From assembly GCF_000633355.1 (NCBI RefSeq), contig NZ_AYMQ01000056.1, forward strand, positions 84,658 to 148,657: a DNA stretch of 64,000 bases. Reading direction: 5' to 3'. The stretch is from Serratia sp. H1w. GTDB taxonomy: Bacteria; Pseudomonadota; Gammaproteobacteria; Enterobacterales; Enterobacteriaceae. The notes below the pieces were generated by a model that was not told the origin of the DNA, did no database searches, and saw only the letters and a list, made by a program, of their open reading frames with translations. Made by a program: the position numbers and the translations under genes. Positions 60,610-64,000 of this stretch are shown here, piece by piece; position 1 is the stretch's first letter, and each line of letters opens with the position of its first letter.

Positions 60610-61128
60610 TTAGAACGCTGCGGCGTCCTTGAACAAGCCCACTTTCAGATCGCTGGCGGTATAGATCACTTTGCCATCGCAAAGTACTTCGCCGTCAGCC
60701 ACGCCCATAATCAGCTTGCGGATGATCACGCGTTTGAAGTTGATGCGGTAGGTGACCTTCTTGGCGGTTGGCAGCACCTGGCCGGTGAACTTCACTTCGC
60801 CCACACCCAGCGCACGGCCTTTGCCTTCGCCACCCATCCAACCGAGGTAGAAACCGACTAACTGCCACATGGCATCCAGACCCAGGCAGCCAGGCATGAC
60901 CGGATCGCCAATAAAGTGGCAATCGAAGAACCACAGATCCGGATTGATATCGAGCTCTGCTTCTACGTAGCCTTTATTGTGGCTACCACCGTCTTCGGTC
61001 ATCTTGACCACGCGGTCCATCATTAACATGTTACCTGATGGCAACGGTGGGCCACCGGCACCAAACAGTTCGCCACGGCCAGATGCTTCGAGGTCTTCTT
61101 TCGTATAGGATTCGCGTTTATCTACCAT
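60610..61128 (-). CDS. fabA: 3-hydroxydecanoyl-ACP dehydratase/isomerase
   Basis: 172 residues, the same as E. coli. It dehydrates 3-hydroxydecanoyl-ACP and isomerises the product to cis-3-decenoyl-ACP, the branch point to unsaturated fatty acids. Catalytic His71 in [14 protein letters not shown] and Asp85 in CLGLDAMWQ are present. Upstream on the same strand are FabR- and FadR-like operators. Confidence 0.98.
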   Translation of the reverse strand: MVDKRESYTKEDLEASGRGELFGAGGPPLPSGNMLMMDRVVKMTEDGGSHNKGYVEAELDINPDLWFFDCHFIGDPVMPGCLGLDAMWQLVGFYLGWMGGEGKGRALGVGEVKFTGQVLPTAKKVTYRINFKRVIIRKLIMGVADGEVLCDGKVIYTASDLKVGLFKDAAAF

Positions 61129-61166
61129 GTTCTCAGTAAACCTTATTTTGATGAAGGACGCAGCTT

Positions 61167-61184
61167 AACTTACACGTGTACGCT
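61167..61184 (-). promoter_or_regulatory. FabR-like operator at fabA
   Basis: On the minus strand AGCGTACACGTGTAAGTT, with the core palindrome TACACGTGTA. It resembles the FabR operator of E. coli fabA and lies 38-56 bp upstream of the coding start. FabR represses fabA and fabB in response to the unsaturated to saturated acyl ratio. Confidence 0.6.
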
Positions 61185-61201
61185 GAACAAGTCCGATCAG
61201 C
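61185..61201 (-). promoter_or_regulatory. FadR-like activator site at fabA
   Basis: On the minus strand GCTGATCGGACTTGTTC, close to the FadR consensus (AGCTGGTCCGACNTGTT). It sits directly upstream of the FabR-like operator, as in E. coli fabA, and overlaps the last codons of ycbZ. Confidence 0.7.
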
Positions 61202-62966
61202 CACGGCCGAACCAATTAAGCCAGCGCAATGGCCATGGCAACGGACGCCGTTCTGGCAACATGGCCTGTGTAATCCGCTCCTGGATGGCGGCCAGCAGGC
61301 TTGGCTGTTGCTCATCGGCATACGGATAGCCGGTCAATAATGGCAAGGCCTCCGCAACGCTATCTACCGCCCACAGATGGAATTGTCCTTCGCGTACCGC
61401 TTCGACGACGTCTGGGCGCAGACAAAGGTGTCGCACGTTGCTGGCAGGCAGGATCACGCCCTGTTTGCCCGTCAGACCACGGCGTAAACAGACCTCGAAG
61501 AAACCCTCGATCTTTTCGTTTGCGCCGCCGATCGGTTGCACGTTACCAAATTGGTCAACGGAGCCGGTCACAGCGATCTGCTGGGTGATTGGCTGCTGTG
61601 ACAATGCGCTGATCAGAGCACAGAGTTCGGCCAACGAGGCGCTGTCACCGTCAACTTCGCCATAGGATTGTTCGAAAACGATCGAGGCGGAGAAGGGCAG
61701 TTGCTGATCGAGATCCAGTTCGGAGATCAGGAACGCCTGCATGATCATCATACCCTTGGCATGGAGATTCCCGCCTAGCTCAGCCTTGCGCTCCACATCG
61801 GTGAATTCGCCATCGCCCAGGTGAACCACACAGCTGATGCGTGAAGGTTCCCCAAAGCTGCGTGGATGCCCTGGATAATCCAGTACCGACAGACCGTTAA
61901 TCTGACCGATAACCTCACCTTCGGTTTCGATCATGATCTGGCCTAGCTCAATCTCGTCTTGCATACGTTCGGCAAGGTAGCTTTCACGCCATTCACGGGC
62001 ATTGAGCGCTGCTTCTAACGCTTTGGCGGTGATCTGCTCATCTTCGGCATACAGAGCGGCCTCAGAAAGCTGCTGGCTGACCCACAGTGGCGATAATGGT
62101 AGGTTACCCTGGTCACCGGTATGGCGTACCGCCTGAACCATCAGAGGCTCCCAGACATCGGCTGCCAACGGGGGCAATTGCTGCTCGGCGACCACGCTGT
62201 TGATATAGCCACACCACTGTGCCATGTCATCAGGCTCGGTGAGTTGCAAATCGTCTTCATATTCACCGTAGACGGCCTGCGCACAGACTTCTGGTTCCAT
62301 ATCGTGGAAATCAGCCAGGCCATGGCGATCGCCTACCACTATCAGGCGTAACTCCAGCGGCATTGGGGGGATGGAAATTGGCAGCGGCCGGGTTTCATCT
62401 GGCGTCAGCCACTGGAATTGGCGCTGGGTAATCATCTGCTTGAGGCGCAGCCACAATAGCGGCTGTGCCAATAGGGCCCGCGCCGACAGGATCAGCACGC
62501 CGCCGTTCGCCTGATGGACCAGACCCGGTTGTAAGGTGATGGCACCGTTGTGCATTCTGACGCAGCCAAATAACTGTTCTGGCTCAACCCATTCCTGGTA
62601 AACGCAAGCACCGGCGGCGGCGAAAGGTTCATCGCCGCGCACAGCATTGTTAACGCTGACGGTGTTGCCATCAATCACATAGTGACTGCCTTTAACGGTA
62701 TTCTGCGGTTGCAACTCTTCTGCCGCTCGGGCGATCAACGCCAGATACTCACGTGTTTCCTGTGCTTTCAACAGCATAAAACGTGGCAGCGACAGCGGAT
62801 GCAAAAACAGCGTCAGCGCATTCTCCAAACGGGGCTGGATTGCAGAAAAGGCCACGGGTGCCAATTGCGCAGCGGAATCGAAAATCGCCTGATAAGGCGT
62901 AGCAGCAGGCAACAGAGATTGCCATTCAAGTCGGTTATTGGTCAAAGTGTTAGATGCAATCGTCAA
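61197..62966 (-). CDS. ycbZ: Lon-like protease YcbZ (LonH)
   Basis: 589 residues (586 in E. coli). A divergent AAA-like N-terminal part lacks a standard Walker A but keeps VHQANGGVLILSARALL. The C-terminal Lon protease domain has the catalytic dyad Ser442 (EVDGDSASLAELCALIS) and Lys485 (GGANEKIEGF), 43 residues apart as in Lon. The role in the cell is not settled. It lies upstream of fabA on the same strand, with the FadR-like site at its end. Confidence 0.93.
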   Translation of the reverse strand: MTIASNTLTNNRLEWQSLLPAATPYQAIFDSAAQLAPVAFSAIQPRLENALTLFLHPLSLPRFMLLKAQETREYLALIARAAEELQPQNTVKGSHYVIDGNTVSVNNAVRGDEPFAAAGACVYQEWVEPEQLFGCVRMHNGAITLQPGLVHQANGGVLILSARALLAQPLLWLRLKQMITQRQFQWLTPDETRPLPISIPPMPLELRLIVVGDRHGLADFHDMEPEVCAQAVYGEYEDDLQLTEPDDMAQWCGYINSVVAEQQLPPLAADVWEPLMVQAVRHTGDQGNLPLSPLWVSQQLSEAALYAEDEQITAKALEAALNAREWRESYLAERMQDEIELGQIMIETEGEVIGQINGLSVLDYPGHPRSFGEPSRISCVVHLGDGEFTDVERKAELGGNLHAKGMMIMQAFLISELDLDQQLPFSASIVFEQSYGEVDGDSASLAELCALISALSQQPITQQIAVTGSVDQFGNVQPIGGANEKIEGFFEVCLRRGLTGKQGVILPASNVRHLCLRPDVVEAVREGQFHLWAVDSVAEALPLLTGYPYADEQQPSLLAAIQERITQAMLPERRPLPWPLRWLNWFGRG

Positions 62967-63153
62967 AAAGGGAAAGCGCGATTATACAAGAATAACGCCA
63001 GCTTGATACCTCCAGAGTCATTGTTGATCATCGGAGTTTGACATTGCACGATAACTGTGCAAAAAACGGTCAAAAACAGCGGGTAATTGCCGAGGAAAAA
63101 CTGGCTAAAGCTGTTATGCTTATTGAAGTTACACGGTCACAGCAGAGTTCAAG

Positions 63154-63612
63154 ATGAAATATCAGCAACTGGAAAATCTGGAGAGCGGTTGGAAATGGAA
63201 GTACCTGGTGAAAAAGCATCGGGAAGGTGAAGCGATCACCCGCTACATTGAAAACAGCCTGGCTCAGGAGGTCGTTGACCAACTACTGAAGCTGGAAAAT
63301 GAACCGGTAAAAGTGCTGGCGTGGATCGATGAGCATATGAACCCGACGCTGGATAACCGGATGAAGCAAACCATCCGTGCCCGGCGTAAGCGTCACTTTA
63401 ACTCAGAACATCAGCATACGCGCAAGAAATCGATCGATCTGGAGTTTCTGGTCTGGCAACGTTTGGCGGCGCTGGCACATCGCCGTGGCGTTACCCTGTC
63501 GGAAACCGTCGTACAACTGATTGAAGATGCCGAACGCAAAGAGAAGTATGCCTCCCAGATGTCATCGCTGAAACAGGATCTGCAGGCGATCCTGGGTAAA
63601 GATGATAAATAA
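63154..63612 (+). CDS. matP: Macrodomain Ter protein MatP
   Basis: 152 residues (150 in E. coli). It binds matS sites across the terminus region, bridges them and links to ZapB at the division ring. A four-helix bundle N-terminus ([20 protein letters not shown]) is followed by a ribbon-helix-helix ([23 protein letters not shown]) quoted in part; the C-terminus is a coiled coil (about 125-150). I found no clear matS site in this window. Confidence 0.96.
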   Translation: MKYQQLENLESGWKWKYLVKKHREGEAITRYIENSLAQEVVDQLLKLENEPVKVLAWIDEHMNPTLDNRMKQTIRARRKRHFNSEHQHTRKKSIDLEFLVWQRLAALAHRRGVTLSETVVQLIEDAERKEKYASQMSSLKQDLQAILGKDDK

Positions 63613-63631
63613 TATTCCTGTCGTTCAGATC

Positions 63632-63661
63632 AAAAAAAACCCCGCATTGCGGGGTTTTTTA
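63632..63661. terminator. Bidirectional terminator between matP and ompA
   Basis: AAAAAACCCCGC pairs with GCGGGGTTTTTT around ATT, a perfect 12-bp stem with T and A runs. Confidence 0.92.
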
Positions 63662-63677
63662 CTAAGAAGGGGATGAC

Positions 63678-64000
63678 TTAGCCCTGAGGCTGAGCAACAA
63701 CTTCTTTGATACCTTTAACTTCGATCTCTACGCGACGATCTGGAGCCAGACATGCGATCTGAGCTGCAGTTGCGCGGCCTGAACGGTAGCCACAGGTATC
63801 GCCAGTGATTGGGTTAGCTTTGCCCATACCACGTGCAGAAATCTTGTCTGAAGGGATACCTTTAGACACGAGGTAATCTACAACGCTTTGTGCACGTTGC
63901 TCAGACAGGCGCAGGTTGTATTCTGCTGAACCTACTGCATCAGTGAAGCCCAGAACTACAACAGAACCGTCTTTCGGATCCAGTGAGCTCAGTTGGGTAT
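63678..64000 (-). CDS. ompA: Outer-membrane protein A, C-terminal part only
   Basis: The gene runs off the right edge; about 106 C-terminal residues are visible. They form the OmpA-like peptidoglycan-binding domain: [34 protein letters not shown], and GDTCGYRSG with [14 protein letters not shown]; the two cysteines are those that form the domain disulfide in E. coli OmpA. The N-terminal beta-barrel and the promoter lie outside the window. Confidence 0.95.
   Translation of the reverse strand, partial: TQLSSLDPKDGSVVVLGFTDAVGSAEYNLRLSEQRAQSVVDYLVSKGIPSDKISARGMGKANPITGDTCGYRSGRATAAQIACLAPDRRVEIEVKGIKEVVAQPQG

Noticed and set aside
63000..63155. matS sites near matP
   Set aside because: I looked for GTGAC...GTCAC pairs with the right spacing and found no convincing one in this gap; a complete motif scan was not possible by eye.

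Overview
The window is a stretch of core chromosome from an enteric gammaproteobacterium. Nearly every protein can be followed along its Escherichia coli counterpart, and the gene order matches the E. coli ycaO-to-ompA segment (ycaO, ycaP, serC, aroA, cmk, rpsA, ihfB, comEC/ycaI, msbA, lpxK, ycaQ, ycaR, kdsB, ycbJ, elyC, cmoM, mukFEB, ldtD, mepK, gloC, aspC, ompF, asnS, pncB, pepN, ssu, pyrD, zapC, ycbX, rlmKL, uup, pqiABC, rmf, fabA, ycbZ, matP, ompA). The moderately high G+C content and the accessory genes suggest Serratia or a close Yersiniaceae relative; the genus is inference. I saw no tRNA, rRNA, CRISPR array, prophage or intact insertion sequence.

Layout. 1-8.9 kb: partial ycaO, a periplasmic asparaginase, ycaP, the serC-aroA pair, then cmk-rpsA-ihfB (nucleotide metabolism, translation, nucleoid). 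9-14.2 kb: comEC, msbA, lpxK (DNA-uptake-type channel and lipid A). 14.2-16.8 kb: an insertion relative to E. coli with an HglS-type 2-oxoadipate dioxygenase and two cold-shock genes. 16.9-21.2 kb: ycaQ, ycaR-kdsB, ycbJ, elyC. 21.3-28.6 kb: cmoM and the overlapping mukF-mukE-mukB condensin operon. 28.8-32.1 kb: cell-wall genes ldtD and mepK, then gloC. 32.2-37.9 kb, minus strand: aspC, ompF, asnS, pncB. 38.2-39.9 kb: a membrane diguanylate cyclase absent from E. coli at this place. 40.2-47.2 kb: pepN, then the sulfonate-sulfur operon ssuEADCB on the minus strand. 47.3-54.6 kb: pyrD, zapC, ycbX, rlmKL, uup. 54.7-58.6 kb: the pqiABC lipid-transport operon and rmf. 58.7-60.5 kb: an accessory two-gene unit, an HxlR-type regulator translationally coupled to a ketoacyl-ACP synthase. 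60.6-64 kb: fabA with FadR- and FabR-like operators, the Lon-like ycbZ, matP, and the end of ompA.

The backbone is conserved housekeeping DNA; the unusual content sits at the breaks in E. coli colinearity. These are asparaginase between ycaO and ycaP, hglS plus the csp pair, the cyclase, and the HxlR-KAS pair. ycaL is missing between aroA and cmk, and the elf fimbrial cluster is missing between ssu and pyrD. Regulatory and repeat signals worth attention are a perfect CRP palindrome before ycaR-kdsB, a PurR-like box and C-rich start before pyrD with a 104-bp palindromic element inside the leader, two copies of a G-rich REP-like palindrome, a structured cold-shock leader, and a possible AUC start codon for comEC. 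None of these amounts to a clearly new system. The HxlR-KAS unit is the best candidate for undescribed biology.
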